Shown here piece by piece: positions 34,948 through 47,650 of a DNA stretch of 64,000 bases; position 1 is the stretch's first letter, and each line of letters begins with the position of its first letter. A model generated the notes under the pieces. That model saw only the letters and a list, made by a program, of their open reading frames with translations, was not told the origin of the DNA and did no database searches. The stretch is from Trema orientale. Its lineage: Eukaryota; Streptophyta; Magnoliopsida; Rosales; Cannabaceae. A program made the translations under genes and the position numbers. The stretch is taken from NCBI GenBank assembly GCA_002914845.1, contig JXTC01000182.1:249654-313653 (forward strand). The letters are read 5' to 3'.

Positions 34948-35970
34948 AACCATGCCAAGGGCTAAGGGTCAAACCAGTGAGCGAAGGGGTGATAACAGGG
35001 GTACTGTTGAGAATGAGACCAATAAGGATGCTATTATTGGTAGGTTGACGGAGTTGGTTGAGACATAAGCAAGACAGTTAGAAAGGCTTATGGAAAGAGC
35101 AGAAAGATGTGGAGAACAAGTACCACCAGCTGTAGCTAGACAAGAAACTTATGAACCAGCTTATGAGAGATTTAGAAAGAATAAGCCTCCAGCTTTCAAG
35201 GGTGATATTGATCCATTATTAGCAGAAGAGTGGATTCGGAGTATTGAGGGTATCTTCAGTTACATTAGAATTCCTGATGAGGAGAAGGTTTCATGTGCCA
35301 CATTTATGTTCCAGATGAATGCTAGACACTGGTGGGATTCTATGAGGTCCGTCACTGATGTTAACAGGCTTATGGGAGCAGTTTAAGGAGATATTCTATA
35401 GAAAATATTTCAGCAATGCACACAGGATGATGAAGTCTGCTGAATTTTTTAATCTAAAACAGGGAGGTATGTCTGTCAGTGACTACATAAAGAAATTTGA
35501 AGAGTTATCCTGATTTGCTCCACACATGGTGAGTACGAATGAGCTGAAAGTAAATCAATTCCTACAAGGACTCAAGGCAGAAATTTATAGGGATGTTAAG
35601 ATATCTGTTCATAAAGATATGCTATATGCTGACGTCGCAGAGAAAGCTCTTGAAGCAGAAGAGGCTGAAGTAAGGGTTATAAAAGCTCAAGAAATTCGTA
35701 GGAATATTAACATGGCAAGGAGAAATACAACTTTCGGAAGAGGATCTAAACTAGAGGCTAGTGAAAATAAAAGAAAATGGCAACAGAATCAAAGAGAAAG
35801 ACAAGAGCCAAAAACGCCAAGCTACAGGCAAGCAGATACAATCAACTTCGACCCAGAAGACTGTTTGTCCTAAATGTAGGAAGACTCATTGTGGAGAATG
35901 TTTATTGGGTTCTAGTGCTTGCTTCCTGTGTGGAAAGTCTGGACACTTTGCAAAAAATTGTCCAAACACT
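34948..35970 (+). pseudogene. Element B gag region fossil
   Basis: The start MPRAKGQTSERRGDNRG is a usual Ty3 gag opening. The capsid blocks FKGDIDPLLAEEWIRSIEGI, HWWDSM and NEFLQGLKAEIYRD-type words follow. A canonical knuckle CFLCGKSGHFAKNC lies at about 35920-35964. Part of the fossil. Confidence 0.85.
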
Positions 35971-35989
35971 TCAAATGAGCAGAAGAAAG

Positions 35990-36300
35990 TCCCAGCTCGT
36001 GTATATACGATGACTAAAGAAGATGCCGTGGCCAACCCATTTGTTGTAGCAGGTGAGATTCTTATCTCTGGTATTTCTATTCATGCATTAATAGACTCAA
36101 GGGCTACACATTCATTTGCATCACCTGCATTTGTGAGGAAATCGGGTAAAACACCAGAAGACTTGAATTTCAAATACTGTGTGACCATTCCATCAGGAGA
36201 AGCTTTATGTTCTGAACAAGTTCTTAAGGCATGTCCAATCTGAATAGCTGACAAAGACTTATGTGTAGATTTGATAGTATTGGATATGTAAGATTTTGAG
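35990..36300 (+). pseudogene. Element B protease region fossil
   Basis: ISGISIHALIDSRATHSF marks the retropepsin site region, with VRKSGKTPEDLNFKY after it, aligned with the same part of element A. Part of the fossil. Confidence 0.75.
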
Positions 36301-36306
36301 GTTATT

Positions 36307-37140
36307 TTGGGAATAGATTGGTTATCTAAATATCATGCTACTATTGATTGTTATTTGAAGAGGGTAGTGTTTGAGCCACCAAGTATAGAAAAGTTCACTT
36401 TTGTTGGTACTATTGAAAACTTGATGATTCCAATCATTTCCTCAATAAAAGCAAGGAAGCTAATAGATAAGGGATGTATGGGTTACTTGGCAAGCATAAT
36501 GGATACTAGAGAAGAGTTAAAAGTGAAGCCTGAGGAAGTACTGGTAGTTAATGAATTTCCTGATGTATTTCCTGAAGATTTGCCTGGGTTACCACCAGAT
36601 AGGGAGATAGAGTTTGTTATTGACTTATTGCCTGGTACGGCTCCTATCTCCAAGGCACCTTATCGAATGGCTCTAGCAGAGTTAAAAGAATTGAAGGTAC
36701 AGTTACAGGAGCTATTGGACAAGGGTTTTATTCACCCAAGCTGTTCACCATGGGGTGCTCCAGTTCTGTTTGTAAAGAAGAAAGATGGGACTATGAGGCT
36801 TTGCATCGATTGTAGAGAGCTGAATAAGGTCACAATCGAAAACAAGTATCCCCTTCCCAGAATTGGTGATTTGTTTGATCAACTACAAGGAGTATCGGTA
36901 TTCTCGAAGATTGATTTAAGGTCAAGATACCACCAGTTATAAATTAAAGAGGAAGATGTTCCAAAAACAGCTTTCAGAATGAGATACGGGCACTATGAAT
37001 TTTTAGTGATGCCCTTTGGATTAAGTAATGCCCCAACTGCTTTCATGGATATGATGAATAGAGTGTTCAAGGATTTCTTAAACAAATTCGTTATAGTTTT
37101 CGTCGATGATATTCTGATTTACTCATGATCAAGGGGGGAG
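36307..37140 (+). pseudogene. Element B reverse transcriptase region fossil
   Basis: After the [14 protein letters not shown] link come [64 protein letters not shown] and, further on, the FVDDIL catalytic-loop region. Part of the fossil. Confidence 0.88.
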
Positions 37141-37143
37141 CAT

Positions 37144-38111
37144 ATGGAACATTTGAGGACTATTTTGAGAATTCTTAAGGAAAAGCAGTTGTACGCAAAG
37201 TTTAAGAAGTGTGAGTTCTGGTTAGAGAAAGTTATCTTCCTTGGTCATATAGTTTCTGAAAACGGCATTTATGTGGATCCAACGAAAGTTAAAGCTGTGA
37301 GTAATTGGCCAAGACCTACAAATGTTTCTGAGATTTGTAGCTTTTTAGGATTGGCTAGTTATTATAGATGTTTTGTTGAAGGGTTCTCAAAGCTTGCTAC
37401 TCCATTGACTCATTTAACAAGGAAGAATGTGAAGTTTCAATGGAACGATAATTGTGAAAAGAGTTTTGAGGAATTGAAGCATCGTTTGATAACAGCCCCT
37501 ATACTTTCAATACCATCCGGATTAGGAGGATTTGTTGTTTATAGTGATGCCTCAAAGAATGGTCTAGGATGTGTTCTGATGCAAAATGGCAAAGTCATTA
37601 CTTATGCCTCTAGGCAATTAAAGGAATATGAAAAGAAGTATCCTACTCATGATTTAGAGCTAGCAACAGTTGTCTTTGCACTGAAAATTTGGAGACACTG
37701 TCTTTATGGGGAGAAATGTGAGATTTACACAGATCATAAGAGTCTCAAGTACTTCTTTACCCAAAAGGAACTGAATATGAGACAAAGAAGATGGCTTGAA
37801 CTGGTAAAAGATTATGACTGTGAGATTAACTATCATCCAAGAAAAGCCAATGTGGTTGCTAATGCCCTAAGCCGGAAATCATTGGCTGCTATGACTATTG
37901 AGTATGTTGATGTGAAGCGTTTCTTGATAGATTTACACAAGTTAGAGTTAGAGATTGTGCCTACAGGTTTAACAGAAAGATTGGCAGCTCTTATTCTTCA
38001 ACTAACAATTTTAGAGAAAATCGAACAAGGCCATAATACGGATTCCTATATGATGAATTTAAAGAGTAAGATAGAATCCAAAAAGGAGATGGCTTTTTCA
38101 TTTGATAATTG
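37144..38111 (+). pseudogene. Element B RT end and RNase H region fossil
   Basis: [20 protein letters not shown] and [19 protein letters not shown] form the end of [55 protein letters not shown] and [17 protein letters not shown] form RNase H. The frame runs to 38111, where a small foreign insert begins. Confidence 0.88.
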
Positions 38112-38452
38112 ATTTAGATTGATCAAACCAAGGGTCCCACATATGTGTGAAAGATTGAGACAAAAAGGAGAGTTGTCACCGATTCCATCAAATCGAATCA
38201 TATTGGCTAAGTTAATTCAATTTGATCAGGAACCAACCGTTTAATCATAAATGAACTTTGATTGTTTATTTTCTTTCAAATGCATTACAAAAATATAAAT
38301 ACCTACCAATTAAGCTTGTTGATGCAATGGTTGGAGAAGCCTTAGCTACTATATATTCATATATATATATATAATATCATGAATAAATATATATATATAT
38401 ATATACGTTGGGGTTTCAGATTCCTGGTGTGTAGAGGAATCTAAATCTTTTC
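38112..38452 (+). mobile_element. Small inverted-terminal insertion in element B (MITE-like)
   Basis: About 340 bases interrupt the RNase H-integrase linker, whereas element A is continuous there. The insert starts GATTTAGATT and ends AATCTAAATC, a perfect 10-bp terminal inverted repeat. It is non-coding and has AT microsatellites at about 38355-38405. No clear target duplication is seen, so the superfamily (hAT, MULE or other MITE) is open. It might instead be a captured filler sequence. Confidence 0.5.
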
Positions 38453-38476
38453 AGTGTAATCAAATATGGAAATAGA

Positions 38477-39115
38477 TTGTGTATGCCTGGTGGAATTGTT
38501 AGAAAGGAGATATTAACAGAAGCTCATACTACTCCCTACTCTATGCATTCTAGTACTACAAAGATGTATAGAGACTTAAAGATGCATTACTGGTGGCCTG
38601 GTATGAAGAAAGATGTTGTTGAGTTTGTAGAGCAGTGTCTCACGTGCCAGCAAGTCAAAGCTGAACATCAAAGACCTGCTGAAAAATTAAAATCTTTGAA
38701 CATACCCCAATGGAAATGGGAAGAGATTGCTATGGACCTTGTTGTTGGACTCCCAAAGACAACTAAGGGACATGATGCTATTTGGGTGATTGTGGATAGA
38801 TATACCAAATCAGCTCATTTCCTTCCAGTTAGAATAACCTATAACTTAGACCAGTTTGCTCGTTTATATGTTCAAGAGATTGTGAGACTACATGGTGTTC
38901 CAAAAGTTATCATTTCTGACCGAAATTCTAGATTTACTTCAAAATTTTGGAGGAGTGTTCAAGAGGCAATGGGTACAAAATTGGCATTTAGCATAACTTT
39001 TCATCCTCAAATTGATGGGCAATCAGAAAGAACCATACAGACCCTTGAGGACATACTCAGAGCTTGTGTGTTGGATTTTCATGGATCTTGGAGCAAATAC
39101 TTGCCACTTATATAA
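38477..39115 (+). pseudogene. Element B integrase region fossil
   Basis: The zinc domain (STTKMYRDLKMHYWWPGMKK with CLTCQQVKAEH), then the catalytic core: [41 protein letters not shown] and FHPQIDGQSERTIQTLEDIL. It is much like the integrase of element A. Part of the fossil. Confidence 0.88.
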
Positions 39116-39772
39116 TTTGCTTACAATAATAGTTACCAAGCTTCCATTGAAATGCCCCCATATGAAGCATTGTATGGAAGAAAGTGCAGATCTCCTATTC
39201 ATTGGGATAAGATGGGAGAGAGAAAATTTCTTGGCCCAGAACTGATAAGAGAGACAAATGAGGCAGCAGAAAAGATTCGAAAAAGGATACTAGCTGCTCA
39301 AAGTAGACAGAAACATTACTCAGATCCTCAAAGAAGAAAACTAGAATTTAGCATTGGAGATAACGTATTCCTAAAGGTTGCTCCCATGAAAGGAATCATG
39401 AGGTTTGGGAAGAAAGAAAAGCTAAGTCCCAGATATGTAGGTCCTTTTGAAATACTCGACAAGGTTGGAGATATTACCTATAGACTCGCTTTGCCACCTT
39501 TATTGTCAAACGTACACAATGTATTTCATGTCTCTATGTCAAAGAGGTATATTTTAAATCCCTCACATGTCTTGAATTATGAGCAATTAGAGCTAAGTCA
39601 AGACGTGAGTTACGAGGAACATCCAGTAAAGATTTTGGATACAAAAGAAAAGGAACTTAGAAACAAGAGAATCCCTTTGGTCAAAGTACTGTGGAAGAAC
39701 CATGAAGTCGAAGAGGCCATATGGGAAAGAGAGGAAGAGATGAAAACTAAGTATCCACACTTATTTGGGTAA
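39116..39772 (+). pseudogene. Element B integrase C-terminus and chromodomain-like tail
   Basis: YGRKCRSPIHWDKMGERKFL, GDNVFLKVAPMKGIMRFG, LSPRYVGPFEILDKVGD and HNVFHVSMSKRYI form the GPY/F-type C-terminal domain. KRIPLVKVLWKNHEVEEAIW-type sequence (39655-39730) forms the chromodomain-like tail. Coding ends at 39772, shortly before the purine tract. Confidence 0.85.
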
Positions 39773-39811
39773 GCAAATTTCAAGGACGAAATTTTATAAG
39801 GAGGGGAGAAT

Positions 39812-42513
39812 TGTGGTGCCCGAGATTCTTACATGCATACTAAGCCAATAATAAACATGTTCTAATTGTATATTAGGCATCTAGAAGTTATTAATACCAC
39901 TTTTATAGCAACATGCTCATTCATCATGTTATGTGCATTTACATACATGTTATTACAACTAATGATTGTCAAAGTGTCCCGATGCAGTGTAAAGACTCAA
40001 TACCATCAGAAAGAGAGCTCGGTGTGCTAAAAGAACAAAGAATATAATTATGAAAGTAATACTATGTGCACATGTATTAAAATCATATTTGTTGATAAGT
40101 TGGTCAAATAGTAGTTTTTCGGTAAAATGTATTTTTCACGCTTTTCGGAGTTAAATTCACTGTTTGTTTAACATGTCAAACAGCTTTAATTTAATATTTA
40201 GGACTCATTTATAGCATTTTATTAGTCGGCCCCAAGTAAGCACGAGACGGCAGTCACTGTACTGAATTGGTGTTTAGTTGTACTAAGCTAGCTTAGATTA
40301 AGCTTAATCGCGTAATGTGGTTTTTGTGCATTCTAATAATTGAGTGCTAATACTATGTTTGCAATGTTAATTGGAGTGTAATTGACTTATTTTTATGTGT
40401 AATCATTGGTTATGGGGCTAAGTCCCACCAAATTACAATAAGATCGGCCATATAGGATCATAAGTCAAAGTATGACTAGATTTCACTTTCTAAGCTAGGA
40501 TTCACCAACTTTGGCTAGACTTGGGTGCATAGGATTGTCCAACAACGTGGTGACTATGCTAAGAGTGTTTTAGAGCTTGACACATGGAAATTAATGAGTG
40601 AAATACCCAAAATACCCCTTAGAAATTAAGTAATGCCTTTTCTTAGCCATTAAGTATTGATTTTTGACCAAATCTGGTCATCTTTCCCTTCCCCTTCAGC
40701 CACGACCTGAGCCTCTCCAATACCTTCCTATACTTCTCTCAACTTCTCTTATCCGTATCCAAGAGTTTCCAAGTGGTAGAACTCAATTTGGAGCTCTAGA
40801 AAGCAAGATAGATCCAAACTAGTCAAGGTAACTCAACTAGTTCTTCTTCCAAGGTTTTGTTTTCTTATTTCAATTCTTCACTTGATACTACTTAAATAAT
40901 GGTTCCTACAGGTCCTCTTCAGTCATAAAATCTAATTCTAAGCCTTGAGAATCAATTTGGTGGAGGTAGAAGGCAAGAGCTTTAGTAAAATCTCAAACTA
41001 GTCAAGGTAAGGTTTAAGTGGGATTTTGAATTGGTAGTTAATTCCTTTTATTTCAGCTCTTGAACCTAAGCTTTTATTTGATGAATAATGGTCCTAGGAA
41101 CCCTTATATGTTGCTGAAAACATAAAATTTAAGAAGAGGATTAAAGTTAGGCCTTAAGCCCTAAAGTTTGCTATTTATAGATTTAAGTATTTTTATGTAT
41201 AGTAGATTAAGTTTTCTATGTTTGTAATCTGATTTCTTAAGATTGAAGTGTATATTTTATTGATACTATTATCTATCACTCTCATTTAATGGCTGGTTGT
41301 TATGAAAAATAAGTATAAAAGTAGTTTTAAACTTTTTCCAAATCGAAAAGAATTTAAGTGTACTTAGGTTATACTGAATGATCCCCTTGGATGTGTATAT
41401 GTGGGAATTGGCTTATTGATTATTATTACAGGTTGAAAACTATGATTTTAATCATGTGGAGATGTCCTAAAAATAGGGGAGGTGCTGTCCATATATTTTT
41501 TGAACCAAATGGTACCATTTAGAACCAATTGGACTAGTTTTTTTTAAGTTAGGTGCCATTTTGGATTATTTTGTGCTAATGGACTAGTATTCATATTTTA
41601 ACACTTTTGAATAGTTTTTCAATGTTAGTTATTAATTATCAAGTGCCTTAAGTGATTCGTATACATCCGAGTCATTATATGATCAAGTTTCCTAATTTGG
41701 TGATAGTTCTAATTTCGGTCTTGTTTAAGTATCTTAGTGCATTCCTTTTGTAAAATGTGCATGATAAGTAATAGTAATTTATAACAGGTGATTGGCATAC
41801 TAATCTCTAGAGAATATTGACCTTTTCCATAATCTAATTCAATTCAGGACACAAGGTAAGTAAAGACTTACAACTGTATCACAAGAACTATATGGAAGAT
41901 GTCATTATGTGAAACTTACTTATTCTTGAAAGTTATAAGATTGCATGTGCATGGCACGTCTTGCATGCAAATTGAGAATTTTACTACAAGGTATTTGAAA
42001 GTAAGTAACATTGTATCAATTTTATAAGATAAGTTTTAAGTGCAATTGCTAGTCTGTCGGAGCTGGGTAGGTAAGTCAGTTGATGCAGACTCTCCCACTG
42101 AAGCGGGACTTGCGGATCTTATGATGTGTCTCGTTGAAGCCAATATTAACGCGGTGTGGGATGCCCCTTTGATGAGGGAAGGAATTTTCAAAAAGCTCAC
42201 ACGACGGTCGCACCTTATATTTACTCTTGGCCAGAGTTTCCGCCCAATGTTATCACGACCTATCGACTTACGGGACTAGCAGTGTGCTAAGGGGCCCAAC
42301 TGTAAATATTTTTAAAGGAAATGTATAGACTCAAATGTTTAAGAAAGAAAAGGGTAAAATGGGAACTTTTTGAGATTTTAAAGCATACCTAAGCNAGTTT
42401 TAGAAAGTTCAACTTTGTCCACCTTTTTATAAAATAAAGATATGTTTCAAGAAAGAATAACACTTCCTAGTTTGGCTGTATATGACAATATGGTTAAACT
42501 AGGGGGTGTTACA
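39812..42513 (+). repeat. 3' LTR of element B
   Basis: Starts TGTGGTGCCC and ends GGTGTTACA, followed by AATGA. It contains the single N at 42395, where it is abruptly shorter than its 5' partner. Confidence 0.88.
42395..42395. other. Single N, collapsed assembly gap
   Basis: The sequence jumps across this N relative to the sister LTR near 34370-34620, so the one N stands for a gap of unknown, probably few-hundred-base, size. Confidence 0.8.
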
Positions 42514-42923
42514 AATGATTTTTTGCTGAGTGCATCCGCCACAACATTGGCTTTTCCTGGATGATAACTTATGTCGCAATCATAGTCTTTTACCAATTCT
42601 AGCCAATGTCTTTGTCTCATGTTCAGTTCTTTCTGAATGAACAAATACTTCAAACTTTTGTGATCAGTAAAGATTTCACAATGTACACCATACAAATAAT
42701 GTCGCCAAATCTTCAATGCAAATACCACTGCTGCCAGTTCTAAATCATGAGTAGGGTAGTTACGCTCATAATCCTTTAGCTGTCTTGAAGCATAAGCAAT
42801 AACCTTCCCATTCTGCATGAGGACGTATCCCAGACCTTGTTTCGAAGCATCACTATAAATAACAAACCCCTCTGTTCCTAAAGGTATAGTCAAGACTAGT
42901 GCTGAAATTAGTCTCTGCTTCAA
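42514..42923 (-). pseudogene. Element A RNase H region fossil
   Basis: [53 protein letters not shown] and [17 protein letters not shown] are the Ty3 RNase H blocks. The frame is interrupted right after ADALSKKS by element B, and the same polyprotein line resumes at about 31765. Confidence 0.9.
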
Positions 42924-42983
42924 TTCTTGAAAACTCTTCTCACAATCATCAGTCTATATAAACTTGTTACTCTTCTTGGTCAA

Positions 42984-43874
42984 TTATGTAAGTGGTATGG
43001 CTATCTTAGATAATCCTTCAATAAATCTTCTGTAGTAACCGGCCAAACCTAGAAAACTTCTGATCTCTGTAATATTAGTAGGTCTAGACCAATTATTAAC
43101 TGCCTCAACCTTGATTGGGTCATCAGAAATTCCATCCTGAGAGACAACGTGACCAAGGAACGATACTTTCTCTAACCAAAATTCACATTTCTTGAATTTA
43201 GCATACAACTCTTTCTCTTTCAGTATTTGTAGAGTGATTCTCAAATGTTCCCTGTGCTCTTCTCTGGATCGTGAGTACACCAAAATGTCATTAATGAACA
43301 CAATAACGAACTTGTCTAAGAGTTCCTTGAATACTCTATTCATTAAATCCATAAATGCTGCTGGAGCATTGGTTGGACCAAATGGCATTACTAGAAACTC
43401 ATAATGACCATACCGAGTTCTAAAAGCAGTCTTCGGAATATCTTCCTCCCTGACTCTCAACTGATGGTAACCAGATCTCAAATCAATCTTTGAAAACACA
43501 GAAACACCTTGTAGTTGATCAAACAAATCATCGATACGAGGTAAGGGATAATGTTTTTTAATAGTCACTTTGTTAATCTCTCTATAGTCAATACACAATT
43601 GCATAGTGCCATCTTTCTTTTTCACAAACAGAACTGCCGCACCCCACGGTGAAAAGCTAGGACGTACAAATCCTTTGTTTAGCAATTCTTGTAACTGAGT
43701 CTTTAACTCCTTTAATTCTGCTGGCGCCATCCTATAGGGTGACTTAGAAATAGGTGCAGTACTTGGTACCAAATCAATAGCAAAATCAATTTCTCTTAGA
43801 GGTGGCAAACCTGGTAAATTTTCCTGAAACACCTCCAGAAAATCTTGCACAACTGGCACATCTTCTGGCCTCAA
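42984..43874 (-). pseudogene. Element A reverse transcriptase region fossil
   Basis: The Ty3 RT blocks occur in order: [90 protein letters not shown], the catalytic-loop block ([13 protein letters not shown]) and [11 protein letters not shown]. Long and mostly open, but part of a broken element. Confidence 0.9.
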
Positions 43875-43877
43875 CTT

Positions 43878-44399
43878 CTACTCCACAGATGTATCAACAA
43901 TACTGGCCAAATACCCTGTACCACTTTTCCCTAACAACTTCTGAGCTTTCATGGCTGAGATCAAAGGAAACTTGGTTTTATACTGAGTACCCATAAGTGT
44001 GAACTGATTAGCATTAGGAGGATGAAATATTACTATTTTGTTTTTACAGTCAATCTTAGCAAAATACTTTGACAACCAATCCATACCCAAAATGATTTCA
44101 TAGTCATCTATTTCAAGCACAATTAAGTCCGCAAATAACTCTTTGTCATCCACCATAATAGGAAAGGCTCTCAAAATTTTATTTGAATACATGACCTCTC
44201 CACAGGGAAGTGTAATGCCAAATAAAGTACTCATTTGATTTGTAGGACGACCCAATCTCCTCACAAATGTTAATGATGCATGTGAATGTGTGGATCCTAA
44301 ATCTATTAATACATGAGCTATAATGCCAGAAATTAATATCTCACGTATGATAACAGATGGGTCTGCCTCGGTCTCAAGTCCCGTATCTGTCTCAGTCAT
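43878..44399 (-). pseudogene. Element A protease region fossil
   Basis: AHVLIDLGSTHSHASLTF is the retropepsin site region of plant Ty3 elements, followed by FADLIVLEIDDYEIILGMDW and LSKYFAKIDCKNK, the flap side and the link to RT. Part of the fossil. Confidence 0.8.
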
Positions 44400-44765
44400 G
44401 GTGTATAGCCTACCACCAGGTTTCTTCTGATCACTTGCCGCTTCAGGGCAATCTTTAATGAAATATCCACTTTTACTGCATTTGAAGCATAACCTTGCAG
44501 CTCTACAACACTCTCCAATATGATTCTTGCCACAAAGTTTGCACTGCTATAAACCAGCAGTAGTGGTCCCTTGGTCAATCCTGGGCCACTTACCTTGATC
44601 AGGTCGAGACTGTTGAGCTGGAACTCCCTTCCTCTTCTTATCCTGAAGACGTTGAAACTGAGTCTGTCCTCTTCCTACATGAAAACCTGGTCTAAAACCT
44701 CTTTGCATCTCTCTAGCCTGTCTCTCTCTTCTGATCTTTTCTTCATCCAGAACATCTTTCTCTGC

Positions 44766-45353
44766 CTACTCGGCATCTAGTGCCCTGTCTGCAATCAGAG
44801 CAAATGCTACACCTCGTATTCCACCAGATTTCAAATCCCTAACAATAGTCTTTTTTAGACCTTGCATAAATTGATCTACCTTGAGCTCATTGGTGGTAAC
44901 CATGTGGGGTGCGTAACGTGACAGTTCATCAAACTTGCGGATATACTCGACAACAGACATCTCATCCTGCTTTAGATTGGCAAACTCAACCCTTCTGCTG
45001 GCTCTCATGGCATCAGTAAAGTATTTTCCATAGAACAACTCTCTAAACCTCTCCCAGGTCATAGTGGTGATATCATGAATAGTACTCATAGTGTCCCACC
45101 AATATTCAGCATGGTGTCTCAGCATAAAACTAGGACAAGGAATCTTATTTGCATCAGGAACCTTGGCGTAAGCCAGCATACACTCAGTGGTCCTAATCCA
45201 CTGCGCTGCTTGTATCGGATTAACCCCGCCATCAAAGGTTGGAGGCTGAAGTTTCTTGAATCTTTTCCCAGCACTTTCACTAGCATCTTGCCTATGTTGA
45301 GGTGGTGGTGGTGGAGAGTTAGGTTGATTTTCTTGGCTCATACGTTGCTCCAA
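44766..45353 (-). pseudogene. Element A gag region fossil
   Basis: The Ty3 capsid domain is recognisable from PPTFDGGVNPIQAAQWIRTT, HAEYWWDTM, WERFRELFYGKYF and SVVEYIRKFDELSRYAPH. A CCHC-type knuckle (CASNAVK/CFKC-like Cys words) follows at about 44440-44560. Part of the fossil. Confidence 0.85.
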
Positions 45354-45658
45354 AATATTTTATATCAAAGAAGCCAACTGTTCAACCTGATTACCACCCT
45401 ATGAAGAAGATGCACCCCTCTCAAAATTATCTTGATCCCGAGTAGTCACCATACTGATATCCCGACACCCAGATTCCATAGTTCCAATTATAGCCAATAA
45501 TAATCATCACCAGAATATGAATGCAATAAAAAAAAATTTTGAACAGATATTAAAAAGCATATCAAACATTTACAGAGAAGTGAGGCTTCCTTTCCTTCCA
45601 GATGTGTATATTTAAGTGGTCTTCAGAACCATTTTAAAACATAAGCTTTGATACCAAT

Positions 45659-47650
45659 TGTGATATCCTCCGATCCCACACACATACGTAAGGATATTTG
45701 TATGACGTTACTTACCTTGTGTCCGACAGAAAAGATAGTGAAAAGGGTCAGTATCCTCTGTGGTAAGGTGTGTGGAAGACCTGATATCAATTTCATTACT
45801 AGAATGATTACTACAATGTAAAATTCTTAAAGAAAGCTACCACAAGCATAAATCACAACTTTCACAAAATAAGGAAATCTAATCACAAAATGAACAAAAA
45901 TGGCACATCTTTTCATAAAAACTAGTCCATTTGTTTCTAAACGGTACCATTTGGTTTTTAAAATATTTGGACAGTACCTCTCCTATTTTTAGGACATTTC
46001 CACATGATTAAAATTATGGTTTAAAACCTACAATAACAATCCACAAGCCAATTCCCACATATACACATCAAAGAGGATCACTTAGAACAACCTAGGTGCA
46101 ATTGAATTCCTTTCTGTTTAAACAAAGTTTAAAACTACTTTTACACTTGTGTGCTATCAAAACCAGCCACCAAAAGAGTCTAATAACTAATAGGATCAAT
46201 AAAATATACATTCTAAGTCTAAAAAAAAATCAGATTACAATTATAGAAAACTTAATCTACTACACATAGAAATACCTAATTCCATAAATAGCAAACTTTG
46301 GGACTTTAGGTTTAACATTAATCTTCCCCTTAAATTTTATGTTTCCAGCAATATATAAGGGTTTCTAAGACCATTATTCAATAAATAATAGCTTAGGCTT
46401 AAGAGCTGAAATAAAGGAAATACACTACAATTTCAAAATCCTGCTTAAATCTTACCTTGACTAGTTTGAGTCTTTGATAGACTTCTTGCCTTATATCTCC
46501 ACCAAACTGATTCCCAAGGCTTAGAAATAGAGTTTTGAACTTAAGAGGACTTGAAAAAACCAATATTTAAGTGGGAACAAGTAGAGAATTGAAATTAAAG
46601 GACAAGACCTAGAAAGGAGAACTTAGTAGAGTTACCTTGACTAGTTTTGGTCTATCTTGCTTTCTAGAGTTCCAATTTGAGTTCTACCACTTGAAAACTC
46701 TTGGATATGGCTAAGAGGAGTTGAGAGAAGTCTAAAACTGAGTTAGAGAGTCTCATGTCGTGGCTGGAGAGAAAGGAAAAGTAAATGACCAGATTTTGTC
46801 AAAAAGTGATACTTAATGGCTAAGAAATGACATAACTTAAATTCTAAGGGGTATTTTGGGTATTTTGCTCATTATTTTCTATGTGTCCAGCTCTAAAACA
46901 TCCTTAGCATACTCGCCACGTTGCTGGTCCATCCTACACACCCAAGTGTAGACCAAAATGGTGAAACCTAGCTTAAGAGGTGAAAACTAGTCATACTTTG
47001 ACCTATAATCCCATATGACGAATTTTATTGTAATCTAGTGAAACCTAGCCCCATAACCAATCATTAAACATAAAAATAAGTCAATTAGACTCCAATTAAT
47101 AATGCAAACAAAGTATCAATGCCTAATTATTAGAGTGCACAAAGATGACATTACGCGATTAAGTTTAATCTAAGCTAGCTTAGTGTAATAAAACACAGTT
47201 TAGTACAGGAACTATCACCTCGTGCTTACCTGAAACCAACATTTTGGAAAATGCTAGAAATGGTTTCCACACATTAAATAAAAGCTATTTGATGTGTTAA
47301 ATGCACAGTGAATTTGGCTCCGAAAAGCGTGAAAAATGCATTTTACCGAAAAGCTACTATTTGACCAAATTATAACCAAACATGATTTTAATGCATGTTC
47401 GTATAGTATTGCTATTCATAAATGTATTCTTTGTTCCTTTCACATACCAAGCTCTCTCTCTCTGAGGGTACTGAGCCTTTACACTGCATGGGAGCACCTC
47501 CATAAACATTAGTACAATAATACAGAGCATTTAACAATCAGAATGAGTAATTTACCATGAAATTGATACTAGTTGCTTGATATATCTATTATGCAATATG
47601 AATATGTTTATTATTGGCTTATTATGTATGTGAGAGTCTTGAGTGTCACA
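45659..47650 (-). repeat. 5' LTR of element A
   Basis: On the minus strand it starts TGTGACACTC and ends GGATATCACA, next to the primer site. It is shorter than its partner at 27490-30182, but the shared parts align closely. It is homologous to the LTRs of element B in the opposite orientation. Confidence 0.85.

Larger units (their letters stand above)
31766..42513 (+). mobile_element. Ty3-type LTR element B, plus strand, nested in A
   Basis: LTRs at 31766-34749 and 39812-42513 start TGTGGTG and end GGTGTTACA. The flanks show a near-perfect 5-bp duplication (GATGA at 31761, AATGA at 42514). A primer site TATTGGTATCAGAG follows the 5' LTR at 34751, and a purine tract (AAGGAGGGGAGAAT) precedes the 3' LTR. 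Internal parts run in Ty3 order and closely resemble element A, so A and B belong to one family. LTR pairs are about 95-96% alike by eye (six differences in the first 135 bases), i.e. one to three million years at usual rates. Broken, with several breaks and one small insertion. Confidence 0.88.
27490..47650 (-). mobile_element. Ty3-type LTR element A (Tekay/Del-like chromovirus), minus strand
   Basis: Bounded by LTRs 45659-47650 (5') and 27490-30182 (3') and a perfect target duplication TACAT (27485-27489, 47651-47655). Next to the 5' LTR lies a primer site (TTGGTATCAAAGC on the minus strand, about 45645-45658); before the 3' LTR a purine tract (AAGGGGGGAAGAAT). Gag, protease, RT, RNase H and integrase parts are in Ty3 order. 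The integrase end (VKVLWRNHCVEEATWERE) is of the Tekay/Del chromodomain type. Element B is inserted between RNase H and integrase. Broken, with roughly half a dozen or more breaks. LTRs are about 95% alike by eye, i.e. about two million years at usual rates. Confidence 0.85.
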
